Assembly: GCA_043789035.1 (NCBI GenBank) | Contig: JAYWIG010000294.1 | Location: 1 to 33,532 of the forward strand | Origin: JAYWIG01 sp043789035 | GTDB lineage: Bacteria; Pseudomonadota; Gammaproteobacteria; Burkholderiales; Burkholderiaceae_E | Direction of reading: 5' to 3' | Length of the DNA stretch: 33,532 nt | Part shown: piece after piece, positions 15,725 to 23,860 of the stretch | Layout of the letters: every line of letters starts with the position of its first letter | Numbering within the stretch: position 1 is the first letter of the stretch | The notes under the pieces: model-generated | The model's input: the letters and a program-made list of their open reading frames with translations, nothing else | Database searches by the model: none | What the model was told of the DNA's origin: nothing | Program-made: the position numbers and the translations under genes

Positions 15725-16271
15725 TCGGTTCGATTTGAACCGTATCCTTGCCATTTCCCAAAAGCAAGCTGCCTTCTTGGATCGTGGCCTGCAGTTGCAT
15801 GCTGCGTGCTGCTAATGCCGCAGCTGCCCTCGATTGCTCCGAATCAATATAGAAAACGCTTAACTTATCAAGGCGGCTAATTTTCCCCTCAACCCCTTTA
15901 AACCAAACAGCCGCGGCGTGGTGATAGCAATACACCATTACTTCATCGGATTTTCCGCAGGCTTTTGCCATGGGGCGCTCCTCTGGCTGCCCTACCTCTA
16001 CCCATAAACGCACAGCACCAGTGAAGTCACGCAGCCACAAGTCTGGCTCGTCTGGGTCACTCAAACCGGCACCAAAGCTCAAAGTACCATCGTTATTACA
16101 GACTTCTGGCAGCTTGTAAGCTTGGAGCGCTAGTGCTACTAAACGAATCATCATTCGCTCATCAGTTTCACTCGGATGCCGAGCCAAAGTCATGGAATGA
16201 TCGGCATAGTAACCATGATCAATATCCGCAATGGAAAGATCGGCTTTAAAAATGGTTGATTTGATTGCCAT
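15711..16271 (-). CDS. yaeQ: YaeQ family protein
   Basis: 186 residues, the normal size for YaeQ (PF07152). The family pattern is clear: MAIKSTIFKADLSIADID at the start, a HPSETDERMMIRLVALAL helix, FGAGLSDPDEPDLW, an RLWVEVGQPEERPMAKAC segment and a C-terminal pair of short strands. YaeQ has a PD-(D/E)XK nuclease-like fold; in E. coli it was linked to suppression of rfaH defects, but its biochemical role is not settled. Here it lies on the minus strand between the molybdoenzyme and the rhodanese gene. Its 3' end overlaps the molybdoenzyme gene by 14 bases, and its ATG at 16271 is only 32 bases from the divergent rhodanese start, so the two promoters must overlap or lie inside the neighbouring genes. 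Confidence 0.92.
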   Translation of the reverse strand: MAIKSTIFKADLSIADIDHGYYADHSMTLARHPSETDERMMIRLVALALQAYKLPEVCNNDGTLSFGAGLSDPDEPDLWLRDFTGAVRLWVEVGQPEERPMAKACGKSDEVMVYCYHHAAAVWFKGVEGKISRLDKLSVFYIDSEQSRAAAALAARSMQLQATIQEGSLLLGNGKDTVQIEPIKWK

Positions 16272-16303
16272 AGAATCGGTAAGTTCTTTAAATTAACCCA
16301 CCA

Positions 16304-16852
16304 TTGTGCTTGAAAGCCGTTTCAAAATTGTTTAAAAGATACGTCGCAATTTCGCTAATGGCGCTTTTAGTATTAGCGTCATTTCAGGTAAATGCACAAG
16401 TAGCACTGCTGTTTGGGGATTTGACCTGGGCCCGTATCAACGGCTACCTCGACAAAGAGTACCCAGATGTTGCCAATATCTCGACCGTGGATCTAGCCAA
16501 ACTTACCAATGTTGTGCTTTTAGACGTGCGCACGCCAGACGAGTTTAAGGCGAGCCATTTGCCAAATGCCGAACGTTTCGACGAATCGAACATTGCCGCA
16601 ACCAAAGATTTATTTGCCAAGTTGTCGAAAAACACGCCGATTGTCGTGTACTGTTCGGTGGGTATACGATCCGCTGCGGTAGCTAGGCACCTAACAGCGC
16701 AGGGCTACACCCAAGTCAAGAACCTGCGTGGCTCGGCATTCATGTGGGCCAACGAAGGCCGACTTTTAGAAGGGCGAAGCGCACCAAAAGTGCATCCGTT
16801 TAACAGTCGCTGGGGTGCGCTGCTTGCGCCCGAGTTACGGTTACCCATTTAA
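16304..16852 (+). CDS. Exported rhodanese-like sulfurtransferase
   Basis: 182 residues from TTG at 16304; TTG at 16310 or 16328 are alternatives, and no Shine-Dalgarno decides. A basic start (KLFKRY), a hydrophobic core and an Ala-Gln cleavage site near residue 31 indicate Sec export to the periplasm. One rhodanese domain follows: VVLLDVRTPDEF (70-81), then the active-site loop YCSVGIRSA with Cys117 and Arg122, and a VKNLRGSAFMWANEG end. The catalytic Cys is kept, so it can carry persulfide sulfur. It lies 11 bases before the b561-type gene and probably begins the plus-strand operon that ends with modC. Periplasmic rhodaneses of this kind handle thiosulfate, cyanide or sulfane sulfur; the substrate here is unknown. 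Confidence 0.85.
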   Translation: MCLKAVSKLFKRYVAISLMALLVLASFQVNAQVALLFGDLTWARINGYLDKEYPDVANISTVDLAKLTNVVLLDVRTPDEFKASHLPNAERFDESNIAATKDLFAKLSKNTPIVVYCSVGIRSAAVARHLTAQGYTQVKNLRGSAFMWANEGRLLEGRSAPKVHPFNSRWGALLAPELRLPI

Positions 16853-16863
16853 AGGCTCCAAGT

Positions 16864-17598
16864 TTGATCAATGATTATTTGAACTATGTAATCGGCTGGC
16901 TATCTGATCCTTTAGCTGGCGCAGTTCGCAGGCAGGAACCGCTTCTTTTTACCCTGCATGGTTGGATCAATCTTTTTGCCGTCGGCTTTGCCCTGCCAGT
17001 GGGCGCCATCATTGCTCGCTATTTCAAGGTCACTAGGCGGCAAGATTGGCCTAGGCAAGTAGACTCAAAGTTTTGGTGGCGTGGCCATCTATTGCTTTCT
17101 TATCTTGGTGTTGCACTGATGATTGCTGCCCAAGTGCCTATAGCAAATTTTTCTCACTTTCTTGATTTAAGAGGATTTTCTCAGCTTAAACTAACTCATT
17201 TAGCGCACTTTGCCAGCGGCTGGTTGTTTTTGTTAATGGGTATTTTTATTGTTTTCACGGGTTGGCTACGCGGCTCAAAAGGTGGGCCCACCGATAAGCA
17301 ACTACGGGGCGACCACTACGACTTAACTGAAAGAAGACTGCTATTCGAAGCCATCCACAAAAAGGTAGGCTATGCATTGCTTACACTTAGTTGCTTCGTT
17401 GCAATTACAGGGCTTTTTGCCGCTGCCATGCCGCGCTGGAGCCTAGGATTGCTTATCATATGGTGGAGCTTTTTATTGCTGCTTAGTTTTCGATATGAAT
17501 TAGGGGGTAAGCAAATTCCTACCTACCAAGCAACCTGGGGCTTAAAACTTGAGCACCCTGGAAATCGGAGGCGATACCCAAAAGATAGGCGCTTCTAA
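16864..17598 (+). CDS. Cytochrome b561-type membrane protein
   Basis: 244 residues with about six hydrophobic segments, at roughly 26-52, 72-92, 110-134, 166-188 and 192-210, plus a weak first one. His32, His75, His112/His115 and His165 lie at the ends of successive helices, as in the four-helix core of eukaryotic-type b561 domains, which holds two b hemes. The loops are Arg/Lys-rich. It probably moves electrons across or at the inner membrane. The start is TTG at 16864 with AAAGG eight bases upstream; the nearby ATG is out of frame. Its stop overlaps the modA start by one base (TAATG), so it is firmly within the modABC operon. An electron link with the molybdoenzyme or the exported rhodanese is plausible but unproven. 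Confidence 0.75.
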   Translation: MINDYLNYVIGWLSDPLAGAVRRQEPLLFTLHGWINLFAVGFALPVGAIIARYFKVTRRQDWPRQVDSKFWWRGHLLLSYLGVALMIAAQVPIANFSHFLDLRGFSQLKLTHLAHFASGWLFLLMGIFIVFTGWLRGSKGGPTDKQLRGDHYDLTERRLLFEAIHKKVGYALLTLSCFVAITGLFAAAMPRWSLGLLIIWWSFLLLLSFRYELGGKQIPTYQATWGLKLEHPGNRRRYPKDRRF

Positions 17599-18431
17599 TG
17601 GCACTTCCACAGCCTTCGCAAAGGCGACGACACACATTTATTTGGCTCGGCAGTGCAGCTTCTTGTGCATTGCTGACGCCTTTACCGATAGTTGCCCAAG
17701 GCAGTAGCGGAGAAATATCGATAGTCGCTGCAACCGACTTGCAGTTTGTATTGCCTGAGCTGGTACAGCTCTATAACGCTAGCGGTGTCAAAATAATGCT
17801 GCGCTTTGGTGCCTCAGGTACGTTAGCCACTCAAATCATGCGAGGCTTGTCATGCGACATATTTTTGTCGGCAGATGCAGCACAAGTTGAGAAGGTTCAA
17901 GTTGCAGGCTTAGCAGCGTCGGAGCCTTTCATGTATGCACAAGGGCATATTGCATTGGCCAGTTTGCGCAGCAACACCATTGAGCTGGATGACAGGCTTA
18001 TCGGTGCCAAAGCTCTTTTCGAGCGAGAGTTAGGACTAGGCAAGCAACCCAAGATAGCAATTGCCAACCCTATGCATGCCCCGTACGGACTTGCGGCTCA
18101 ACAAGCTCTAGAAACTTTAGGGCTGTGGGGCTTTTTCAAACCTCACCTTGTATTAGGTGAAAATGTTGCACAAGCTACTCAGTTTATTGCTTCTGGTTCG
18201 GCTGTAATCGGCATAGTCGGAGTAGCGCTCTGCAAGGCCCCAGCACTATCCAAAACTCTGCAATGCAAAGAACTTGCACAATCGCTACATAAACCGCTTC
18301 GACAAACTGTTGTGCTTGTAAAGAACCCACAAAACAAAAGCGATGAGGCCAGCAAATTTTTGCTGTTTTTAAAATCAGAAAAAGCCAAGGCACTCTTATC
18401 GCAGCATGGCTTTAGCACAAGCGCCCTGTAG
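17598..18431 (+). CDS. modA: Molybdate ABC transporter, substrate-binding protein ModA
   Basis: 277 residues. The N-terminal RRR followed by a hydrophobic stretch ending Ile-Val-Ala-Gln-Gly is a signal peptide (about 1-34). The mature protein opens ISIVAATDLQFVLPELVQ, followed by RFGASGTLATQIMRG and CDIFLSADAAQVEKV, the typical ModA path around the oxyanion site (Ser/Ala near the first strand and Ser of GASG). The later segments IAIANPMHAPYGLAAQQAL and GSAVIGIVGVALC complete the second lobe. It should bind molybdate or tungstate in the periplasm and hand it to ModBC. It starts on the stop codon of the b561 gene and ends six bases before modB. Its presence next to a molybdoenzyme supports molybdate as ligand. 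Confidence 0.93.
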   Translation: MALPQPSQRRRHTFIWLGSAASCALLTPLPIVAQGSSGEISIVAATDLQFVLPELVQLYNASGVKIMLRFGASGTLATQIMRGLSCDIFLSADAAQVEKVQVAGLAASEPFMYAQGHIALASLRSNTIELDDRLIGAKALFERELGLGKQPKIAIANPMHAPYGLAAQQALETLGLWGFFKPHLVLGENVAQATQFIASGSAVIGIVGVALCKAPALSKTLQCKELAQSLHKPLRQTVVLVKNPQNKSDEASKFLLFLKSEKAKALLSQHGFSTSAL

Positions 18432-18437
18432 ATTTCA

Positions 18438-19103
18438 ATGGATTGGTCTTCGGCTTACGTTTCCATCGCGCTCGCATTCGGGACAACGTTTTTGCTATTG
18501 CCAATTGGTATCGTGTTGGCGCGATGGTTATCGCTGAACAATTCAAGGCTAAAAGCGCTGGTCGAAGCTTGCCTGCTTTTACCTTTGCTTTTGCCCCCAA
18601 CAGTGCTGGGTTTTTATTGGCTAACAGTTTTTGGTAAAGCGAGTTTTTTAGGGTCTTTTTTAGAAAGGCATCTGCAACTTTCCTTGGTGTTTACCTTCGA
18701 AGGGCTGTTGCTAGCGAGTCTGTTTATCAACTTGCCTTTTATGGTGCAGCCCATTCAACGCGCTTTCGATGCAGTTGAGCAAAATCTACGAGAAGCCGCC
18801 TGGGTCGGTGGGTTAAGCCAATGGCGCACTTTTCTAAAAATTGAGTTGCCTTTAGTCATTCGAGGCATTGTTGCCGGCTGCGCCATGACTTTCGCACATA
18901 CGCTGGGTGAATTCGGCGTTGTACTGCTGGTTGGTGGCAACATCGATTCAAAAACCCGCACCCTTTCAATCGCTATTTATGACAAAGTACAAGCATTCGA
19001 TATAAACGCAGCGCATCTCATGGCGCTCACACTCGTCGTCTTTTCCATGCTTGCGTTAGTGATAGTTTTCGCGATGCAGCGCCACTCTCCGAAGGCCGCT
19101 TGA
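18438..19103 (+). CDS. modB: Molybdate ABC transporter, permease ModB
   Basis: 221 residues, the normal length for ModB. There are five predicted membrane helices, with LLLPLLLPPTVLGFYWL in the second. The EAA loop that contacts the ATPase reads REAAWVGGLSQWRTFLKIELP (about 115-135). The segment TFAHTLGEFGVVLLVGGNI is diagnostic of ModB permeases (the GEFG motif). It forms the membrane channel for molybdate with ModC and ModA. The start ATG lies six bases after the modA stop, and the stop TGA overlaps the modC ATG by one base (TGATG), so the three are translationally coupled. Confidence 0.95.
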   Translation: MDWSSAYVSIALAFGTTFLLLPIGIVLARWLSLNNSRLKALVEACLLLPLLLPPTVLGFYWLTVFGKASFLGSFLERHLQLSLVFTFEGLLLASLFINLPFMVQPIQRAFDAVEQNLREAAWVGGLSQWRTFLKIELPLVIRGIVAGCAMTFAHTLGEFGVVLLVGGNIDSKTRTLSIAIYDKVQAFDINAAHLMALTLVVFSMLALVIVFAMQRHSPKAA

Positions 19104-20185
19104 TGAACGCGCTAAAGGTACAACTAGACCAGCGCTCACCCATTCCATTGCAAGTTGACTTTTCCTGCAACCCAGGAGAATTAGTTGCACTCGTTGGCCC
19201 ATCTGGCAGTGGCAAAACCACTATCTTGAGAGCTATCGCCGGCCTTACTCAGCCCGGTAAACATGAAAGTTTGCACAGCAAAGTTTCTTGCGGTGATGAT
19301 GTTTGGCTAGACACCAAATCGGATATTTTCTGCAAACCACAGAATCGTGAAATCGGCTTTGTATTTCAAGAATATGCGCTATTCCCCCATCTAACCGCGC
19401 AACAAAACATCGCCATCGTTAGCAACGACGACGCAGCAAAAGAGCAGCTCGAACGCATTAATATGCTGGCACTTGCGAATCGACTACCAAATCAACTATC
19501 GGGTGGGCAAAAGCAACGCATAGCGCTTGCACGCGCACTGGCGGGTAAGCCAAAGGTTTTGCTTTTAGACGAGCCTTTTTCTGCCGTTGATCAGCTGTCT
19601 CGCCAGGCGCTTTATTACGAGCTGGCAACCTTACGAAAACGCTTAAACATTCCTGTTGTTTTAGTGACTCATGATATGTTTGAAGCCAGACGTTTGGCAG
19701 ATCGCATGATCATTCTTGAAAGCGGTCAAACCCTGCAGCAGGGAACTCCCAGCGCCATTATGGCTAGGCCGCGCAACGCCAAAGTGGCTTCTTTGGTCGG
19801 CATCCAAAACCACTTTAAAGCAATTTTCAACAAACGAATTACCTCTGGTCTCCTTCAATGGGAAGGTATTGAGCTAGAAGTGGTTGACAAAAATCGCATT
19901 GCCGACGGGGCGAGTGTAAGTTGGGTAATTGCAGGCGAGCATATTCATGTAAAGGCAGCCGCCGCTGCTGAGAAACCCAACCATGTCAAAGCAGAACTCA
20001 CTGAAGTATTACCACTAGGTGAGCTGGGCTTATGCAAGTTTAAGGCGCTACAAAACCAACAGGAAATCACGCTCAATATGAGCACCGAAACAATCCACAA
20101 CTTGCAGCTTTCAAGCGGATCTTTGGTCGACATTCACCTAGACAAGGCTGGTATTCACATCATGCCCAATCGGACGGCTTCTTAG
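19103..20185 (+). CDS. modC: Molybdate ABC transporter, ATPase ModC
   Basis: 360 residues from the ATG at 19103; a TTG three bases earlier is possible but the ATG overlaps the modB stop in the usual coupled way. The Walker A GPSGSGKTT is at 32-40, the Q-loop FVFQEYALFPHLT around 87-98, the ABC signature LSGGQKQR at 132-139, Walker B VLLLDEPFSAVD at 152-163 and the switch His in VTHDM at about 190. The last 70 residues form a mop/TOBE domain (VKAELTEVLPLGELG onward), which in ModC binds molybdate and damps transport when the cell is replete. The gene ends the operon; a convergent gene begins its stop 13 bases later. Confidence 0.95.
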   Translation: MNALKVQLDQRSPIPLQVDFSCNPGELVALVGPSGSGKTTILRAIAGLTQPGKHESLHSKVSCGDDVWLDTKSDIFCKPQNREIGFVFQEYALFPHLTAQQNIAIVSNDDAAKEQLERINMLALANRLPNQLSGGQKQRIALARALAGKPKVLLLDEPFSAVDQLSRQALYYELATLRKRLNIPVVLVTHDMFEARRLADRMIILESGQTLQQGTPSAIMARPRNAKVASLVGIQNHFKAIFNKRITSGLLQWEGIELEVVDKNRIADGASVSWVIAGEHIHVKAAAAAEKPNHVKAELTEVLPLGELGLCKFKALQNQQEITLNMSTETIHNLQLSSGSLVDIHLDKAGIHIMPNRTAS

Positions 20186-20198
20186 TTCTGTCAAGCGC

Positions 20199-20882
20199 TT
20201 AGTTGAGTTTCAACTCAACTATCTTGACTGTTGCTCTAAAGGTACCCAGCGGGCTTTTCAATACATCTTCCGAATTGAAAAATACACCAAGTTGCTCGAT
20301 AAACCATAAACTCGATTGGACCTGAACTTTAATACCGCGATAAGTCCCTTCGCCCTCACATTGAATAGGCACAACATTGCCTTTTAAGTTCGAATGAAGC
20401 TGCGCTGCACCGCTGGCTAGAGCAATTGTGCAACGCTGCTGAATTGCACCAGCCTCGTCTTTCAATCGCAATTGAAATTCATTTTGCGGCTTTAATGGCC
20501 AGGTTAAACCGGTCAATTGCATGTCAGTTTCTTCATCGTCGGGCCTTAAATTCATTAGGCCTCGCGCAGAAAAATATTCTTGAATTTTAGCCGGCGAATC
20601 TTCCGTTGCACCTTCATGTCGAGCACGCCTTACAACCGACAACCCAGGTTGTAACGACCCCACGGCCCCACTAAAAACTTCGACTTGTCGACGAGCTGAT
20701 TTCAACGGTTTTTTCACTTCCAAATGCCAAGTGAAAGAAGCCACCGAAGGGCCTTCGTTCACAAGGCCACTACTAATGGCTTTTTGAATCAACACTGGCG
20801 GGGCGATAGGTGCGTCTAAAGCAAACGACCGAGCGCAAAGCATTAGGTAGACAAGGACAAACAGAAACTGTTTCAAAAACAC
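20199..20882 (-). CDS. Secreted protein of unknown function
   Basis: 227 residues from a GTG at 20882. The first 22 residues form a clear Sec signal peptide (FLKQFLFVLVYLMLCARS, then Phe-Ala-Leu-Asp). The mature part has no catalytic motif or repeat that I recognise. It is beta-rich in appearance, with one conserved-looking pair of Cys (in 'RCTIAL' and 'PIQCEGEGTYRGIKVQVQ') that could form a disulfide, and a C-terminal segment VKIVELKLN. It follows ubiJ by 27 bases on the same strand, so it may be the last gene of that operon. It is convergent with modC. The end of the gene contains a 7-base inverted repeat (AGTTGAG at 20201-20207, CTCAACT at 20214-20220) without a T tract. Function unknown. 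Confidence 0.75.
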   Translation of the reverse strand: MFLKQFLFVLVYLMLCARSFALDAPIAPPVLIQKAISSGLVNEGPSVASFTWHLEVKKPLKSARRQVEVFSGAVGSLQPGLSVVRRARHEGATEDSPAKIQEYFSARGLMNLRPDDEETDMQLTGLTWPLKPQNEFQLRLKDEAGAIQQRCTIALASGAAQLHSNLKGNVVPIQCEGEGTYRGIKVQVQSSLWFIEQLGVFFNSEDVLKSPLGTFRATVKIVELKLN

Positions 20883-20909
20883 GCTCAGCGCAAAGGCTTT
20901 AGGGAAAAA

Positions 20910-21599
20910 CTACCTTGCGGGTAATTTACTAGCCAAGCGCTGCAGGACTGAGGACAAATCGTCCAGCCCCTTCATTAGATGCGGCATTACCTTAGGCACT
21001 ACTTTTTGGGCTTGGGCATCGATCTTGGTGGCTGCATCACCGATTCGTCGCGCGATCTTATCGCCAACGACAAAACTAATATCGTCTTCGAAATCCCAGC
21101 GAGCATGTTGGGCGATTTCGCCCAAGGCGGCGGCTAACATCACGTCGCCTTCGATGGACAAATGCGGCTGCAAGCCGCTTGGACCTGCCGAAAGTGCACC
21201 CTTCAAACTATCGACCGTTGGCTTCACCAGCATAGTGACGGCGGGCACCCCTCCGGCGCCGGCTGCCACTTCTGCGGGGCTAAGCAATGGCAGCGCAATC
21301 AACGTGCCGTCATCGGCAATTTGCGCATCGACAGTGGTCGGAGCGTCCCTAAGAAACTCCATTAACTTACTACTAATCGCCCTCGGTAGCGGAGATCGTT
21401 CCAGACTACTCGCATCGAATGCCACACCGACTCTAACCGTCTTGCCCGCATGCATAGAGAGCTTGTCTCGTGCCCACTGATGCTGGTTAAGTACGTGATT
21501 GACCGGCTTAAAACCTAGGTGCGCGATAGACTCCGCAACTCTTGTAAGTGTTGCAGGAAGCATTGAGGCTGAGGAGGGAGCAGCGGAGCTATCAGACAT
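20910..21599 (-). CDS. ubiJ: UbiJ-like ubiquinone biosynthesis accessory factor (SCP2 family)
   Basis: 229 residues from the ATG at 21599; the open frame reaches a TTG at 21635 but that would overlap the Tim44-like gene. The part around LSIEGDVMLAAALGEIAQHARWDFEDDIS and VVGDKIARRIGD is the C-terminal UbiJ signature, where an SCP2-type lipid pocket is followed by a helical tail. UbiJ is a non-catalytic partner of UbiK and the hydroxylases in the soluble Ubi complex and holds ubiquinone intermediates. It lies downstream of ubiE and the Tim44-like gene on the same strand, which matches the common betaproteobacterial order, although ubiB, often next, is not present within this window. Middle Gly/Ala-rich segments make the exact domain boundary unclear. 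Confidence 0.78.
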   Translation of the reverse strand: MSDSSAAPSSASMLPATLTRVAESIAHLGFKPVNHVLNQHQWARDKLSMHAGKTVRVGVAFDASSLERSPLPRAISSKLMEFLRDAPTTVDAQIADDGTLIALPLLSPAEVAAGAGGVPAVTMLVKPTVDSLKGALSAGPSGLQPHLSIEGDVMLAAALGEIAQHARWDFEDDISFVVGDKIARRIGDAATKIDAQAQKVVPKVMPHLMKGLDDLSSVLQRLASKLPAR

Positions 21600-21615
21600 A
21601 TGGCGATCTATTTTT

Positions 21616-22632
21616 CTAGTTTTGCTCGATACCAACTAACGTCCAACCTTCGGACCCGTTTGCAGGTTTGGCGAAATTCCAGGTCTCATTGATTGCTGTT
21701 GGTTCAGCATGAGTATTGGTGCCTTCGAACTCTTTCACGGTGCCGTGGAAACGTACGCTGACATGCTGATGAGTACTGTCTTGGCCTTGACCTAAGAACT
21801 CAGCGTCGAGCTTTTCAACTTCGGTACGGTTTGCCGCACCATTGCGCTCATTGATTTCCATCATCAGCTCAGCGAACATTTCTGGAGACGTAAATTCACG
21901 CAAATCCTTTTGGTCTGCCGAATCGTAAGCAGCTTGCAAACGAACAAAATAAACCTTTGCTTGACGAACAAAGCCAGCTTCATCAAAACCTGCAATGCTG
22001 TGCAAGCCGCCATCCGCTAACGCTGAACCAATACCGCCTGTATAGGCGCCGGACGAGCCGCTATAACCAACAGGCTGAGCTTCTTGCACAGGTAATGAAG
22101 TGCGATAGGCTGGGCTCGAGGGCTGTGTCGAATTACCTGAACCAGACATTGCACCTGCGTAAGCGGGAGCCATCGACCCAGCACCGCCAGCTTTAGCGGC
22201 ACGTCTAGCCATAAAGAAGCGGAAAGCAGCGAATGCAACCATTGCAAGCAGCGCGATCATCATAATATTGGCCAGACCTTCCCCAAAACCAAAATGGCTT
22301 GCAAGTGCAGCTAAACCCAAGCCAGCCGCTAAACCAGCTAAGGGGCCAAGCCACTTACTACGGTTCGACGCTGGCGCAGCCGGTGCAGCCGCAGGTGCTT
22401 TGGCCGCAGCCGAAGGTGCCGCAGCTGGAGAGGTTGTAGTGTTGCCAGCAGCGTTCGAAGGCGCAGCATCACGCTGTGTTGTTTGCGAGCCTTTGCCCAC
22501 ACTTTTACCGCCGCCCATACGTTTAGCGTCTGCCTCTGGCACAACAACTAGTATTGCCACTGCAAGTACCGCTGAAAAAATCGATACGGCAGCTTTCGAA
22601 GCTGTCGTTTTAAATCCAAATACCTGTTTCAT
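21616..22632 (-). CDS. Tim44-like domain protein
   Basis: 338 residues. The N-terminus has a hydrophobic signal-like segment (about 15-35, ending Asp-Ala-Lys) and the sequence KRMGGGKSVGKGSQ found in this bacterial family. A long Ala/Pro/Ser-rich linker follows, then a hydrophobic region (about 93-145) with one or two membrane helices and a Gly/Ser-rich stretch. The C-terminal 120 residues form the Tim44-like/MBA1 domain, beginning FDEAGFVRQAKVYFVRLQAAYD and ending in ETWNFAKP and WTLVGIEQ. In bacteria its role is not settled; a membrane-anchored scaffold or transport factor is the usual proposal. AGGAGA lies eight bases before the ATG. It sits between ubiE and ubiJ. Confidence 0.9.
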   Translation of the reverse strand: MKQVFGFKTTASKAAVSIFSAVLAVAILVVVPEADAKRMGGGKSVGKGSQTTQRDAAPSNAAGNTTTSPAAAPSAAAKAPAAAPAAPASNRSKWLGPLAGLAAGLGLAALASHFGFGEGLANIMMIALLAMVAFAAFRFFMARRAAKAGGAGSMAPAYAGAMSGSGNSTQPSSPAYRTSLPVQEAQPVGYSGSSGAYTGGIGSALADGGLHSIAGFDEAGFVRQAKVYFVRLQAAYDSADQKDLREFTSPEMFAELMMEINERNGAANRTEVEKLDAEFLGQGQDSTHQHVSVRFHGTVKEFEGTNTHAEPTAINETWNFAKPANGSEGWTLVGIEQN

Positions 22633-22684
22633 TTTTATCTCCTGCGAATGAAAACTTAGAACAAATCTAACATGGGTATTTTTA

Positions 22685-23437
22685 TCAGACTTTCAAGCCT
22701 TCATGCAAGGCCACCACACCACCCGTGAGGTTGAAATACTTCACCGATTGCAGACCAGAATCCCGCATCATTTGCGCTAAAGTCTCCTGATCAGGGTGCA
22801 TTCGTATCGATTCTGCGAGATATCGATAACTTTCGGCGTCTTTTGCGATGAGTTGCCCCATGCGCGGCAATAACGAAAACGAATAAACGTCATAGAGTTT
22901 TTCCAACGGTTTAGCCACCTTAGAAAACTCCAAAACAAACAATTTACCGCCGGGCTTAAGTACTCTGGCCATTTCAGCGAGCGCTAAGTCTTTGTGCGTC
23001 ATGTTGCGCAACCCAAAAGCGACTGTGACGCGATCAAAGTAATTCGATGGGAAAGGTAGCTTTTCAGCATCGCACTGAACTGCCGGCGAGGCGTAACCTT
23101 CATTAAGCAAGCGATCACGGCCTAAATTCAACATCGGGCCATTAATATCGGTCAACCAAACTTCGCCTTTGTTACTTGCACTTACACCTTGAGGCATCAC
23201 TTTTTTAGCCATTGCACTAGCCAAATCTGCCGTGCCGCCCGCCACATCAAGAACTTTCATACCTGGTCGCAACTGCGTTTGACCTATGGTGAAAGCTTTC
23301 CACACGCGATGCAGGCCACCGGACATTAAATCATTCATGATGTCGTATTTGGGCGCGACTGAATCAAAGACTTCAGCGACCTTATCAGCCTTAGTATTTT
23401 CGTCGACTTGAGAATATCCAAAGTGGGTTTGACTCAT
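22685..23437 (-). CDS. ubiE: Ubiquinone/menaquinone C-methyltransferase UbiE
   Basis: 250 residues from the ATG at 23437 (an upstream frame extension to 23464 would overlap the DUF971 gene). It is an SAM-dependent class I methyltransferase: motif I VLDVAGGTADLA, an acidic WLTDINGPML strand and VTVAFGLRNMTHKDLALAEM, the UbiE signature. The family start FDSVAPKYDIMNDLMSGGLHRVWK is complete. It C-methylates the quinone ring in ubiquinone synthesis, using SAM, on the inner membrane face. It starts four bases after the DUF971 stop and is followed by the Tim44-like gene 52 bases later, so it is probably in one operon with both. Confidence 0.97.
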   Translation of the reverse strand: MSQTHFGYSQVDENTKADKVAEVFDSVAPKYDIMNDLMSGGLHRVWKAFTIGQTQLRPGMKVLDVAGGTADLASAMAKKVMPQGVSASNKGEVWLTDINGPMLNLGRDRLLNEGYASPAVQCDAEKLPFPSNYFDRVTVAFGLRNMTHKDLALAEMARVLKPGGKLFVLEFSKVAKPLEKLYDVYSFSLLPRMGQLIAKDAESYRYLAESIRMHPDQETLAQMMRDSGLQSVKYFNLTGGVVALHEGLKV

Positions 23438-23441
23438 CACT

Positions 23442-23813
23442 TTAATCTCTACTGGCGCTCGCACTGCTTAATTTATCTAAATATTTTTGCCATACCGTTT
23501 CCCGGTCTCGACCAAGCTCGTATAGATAATCCCAAGAATAGATACCTGTGTTGTGACCGTCGCTAAAGTGCGGCTGAACGGCATAGTTGCCAACCGGATC
23601 GAGTGATTTCAACTCAACCATACGTTTGCCTACTTGCAGCACTTCTTGGCCTGGGCCATGGCCCCGTACCTCTGCGGACGGAGATTGCACACGCAATAAC
23701 TCGTAGGGCAACTCAAAAATAGCGCCGTCGTTAAATTCGATTTCGAGCTTACGTGATTGTTGATGAGCAACGATGCGCGTCGGAATGGGTGTTGTTTTGT
23801 CTAATCCTGCCAT
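23442..23813 (-). CDS. DUF971 protein (gamma-butyrobetaine hydroxylase-like N-terminal domain)
   Basis: 123 residues, one DUF971 domain and nothing else. The pattern IEFNDGAIFELPYELLRVQSPSAEV, then the PVGNYAVQPHFSDGHNTGIYSWDYLYELG segment is the family hallmark; the His and Asp in FSDGHNTG are the conserved positions. In eukaryotic carnitine enzymes the same domain is fused to a dioxygenase, and stand-alone bacterial versions have been linked to Fe-S or quinone biology without firm proof. It lies four bases before ubiE, an arrangement often seen in betaproteobacteria, so a role tied to ubiquinone is plausible. It is the first gene of the ubi operon; two overlapping palindromes lie just upstream at 23826-23852. 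Confidence 0.9.
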   Translation of the reverse strand: MAGLDKTTPIPTRIVAHQQSRKLEIEFNDGAIFELPYELLRVQSPSAEVRGHGPGQEVLQVGKRMVELKSLDPVGNYAVQPHFSDGHNTGIYSWDYLYELGRDRETVWQKYLDKLSSASASRD

Positions 23814-23825
23814 GTATGCAATGGT

Positions 23826-23852
23826 AGCGCATGGCGCTAATGTGGCATTAGC
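23826..23852. repeat. Two overlapping palindromes between the 531-residue gene and the DUF971-ubiE operon
   Basis: AGCGC-ATG-GCGCT at 23826-23838 is a perfect inverted repeat, and GCTAATG-TGG-CATTAGC at 23836-23852 is a second perfect 7-base one sharing three bases with it. The block lies 13-39 bases before the DUF971 ATG. There is no T tract, so a Rho-independent terminator is unlikely; an operator or mRNA leader structure is possible. Confidence 0.55.
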
Positions 23853-23860
23853 AAATCAAC

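Noticed and set aside
16272..16303. A ModE box or a molybdenum-cofactor riboswitch before the rhodanese-modABC operon
   Set aside because: Only 32 bases separate the divergent genes, too short for the riboswitch, and no convincing ModE palindrome was seen.
20201..20220. The AGTTGAG/CTCAACT hairpin as a bidirectional terminator between modC and the convergent gene
   Set aside because: It lies inside the 3' end of the minus-strand gene and has no T tract on either side.
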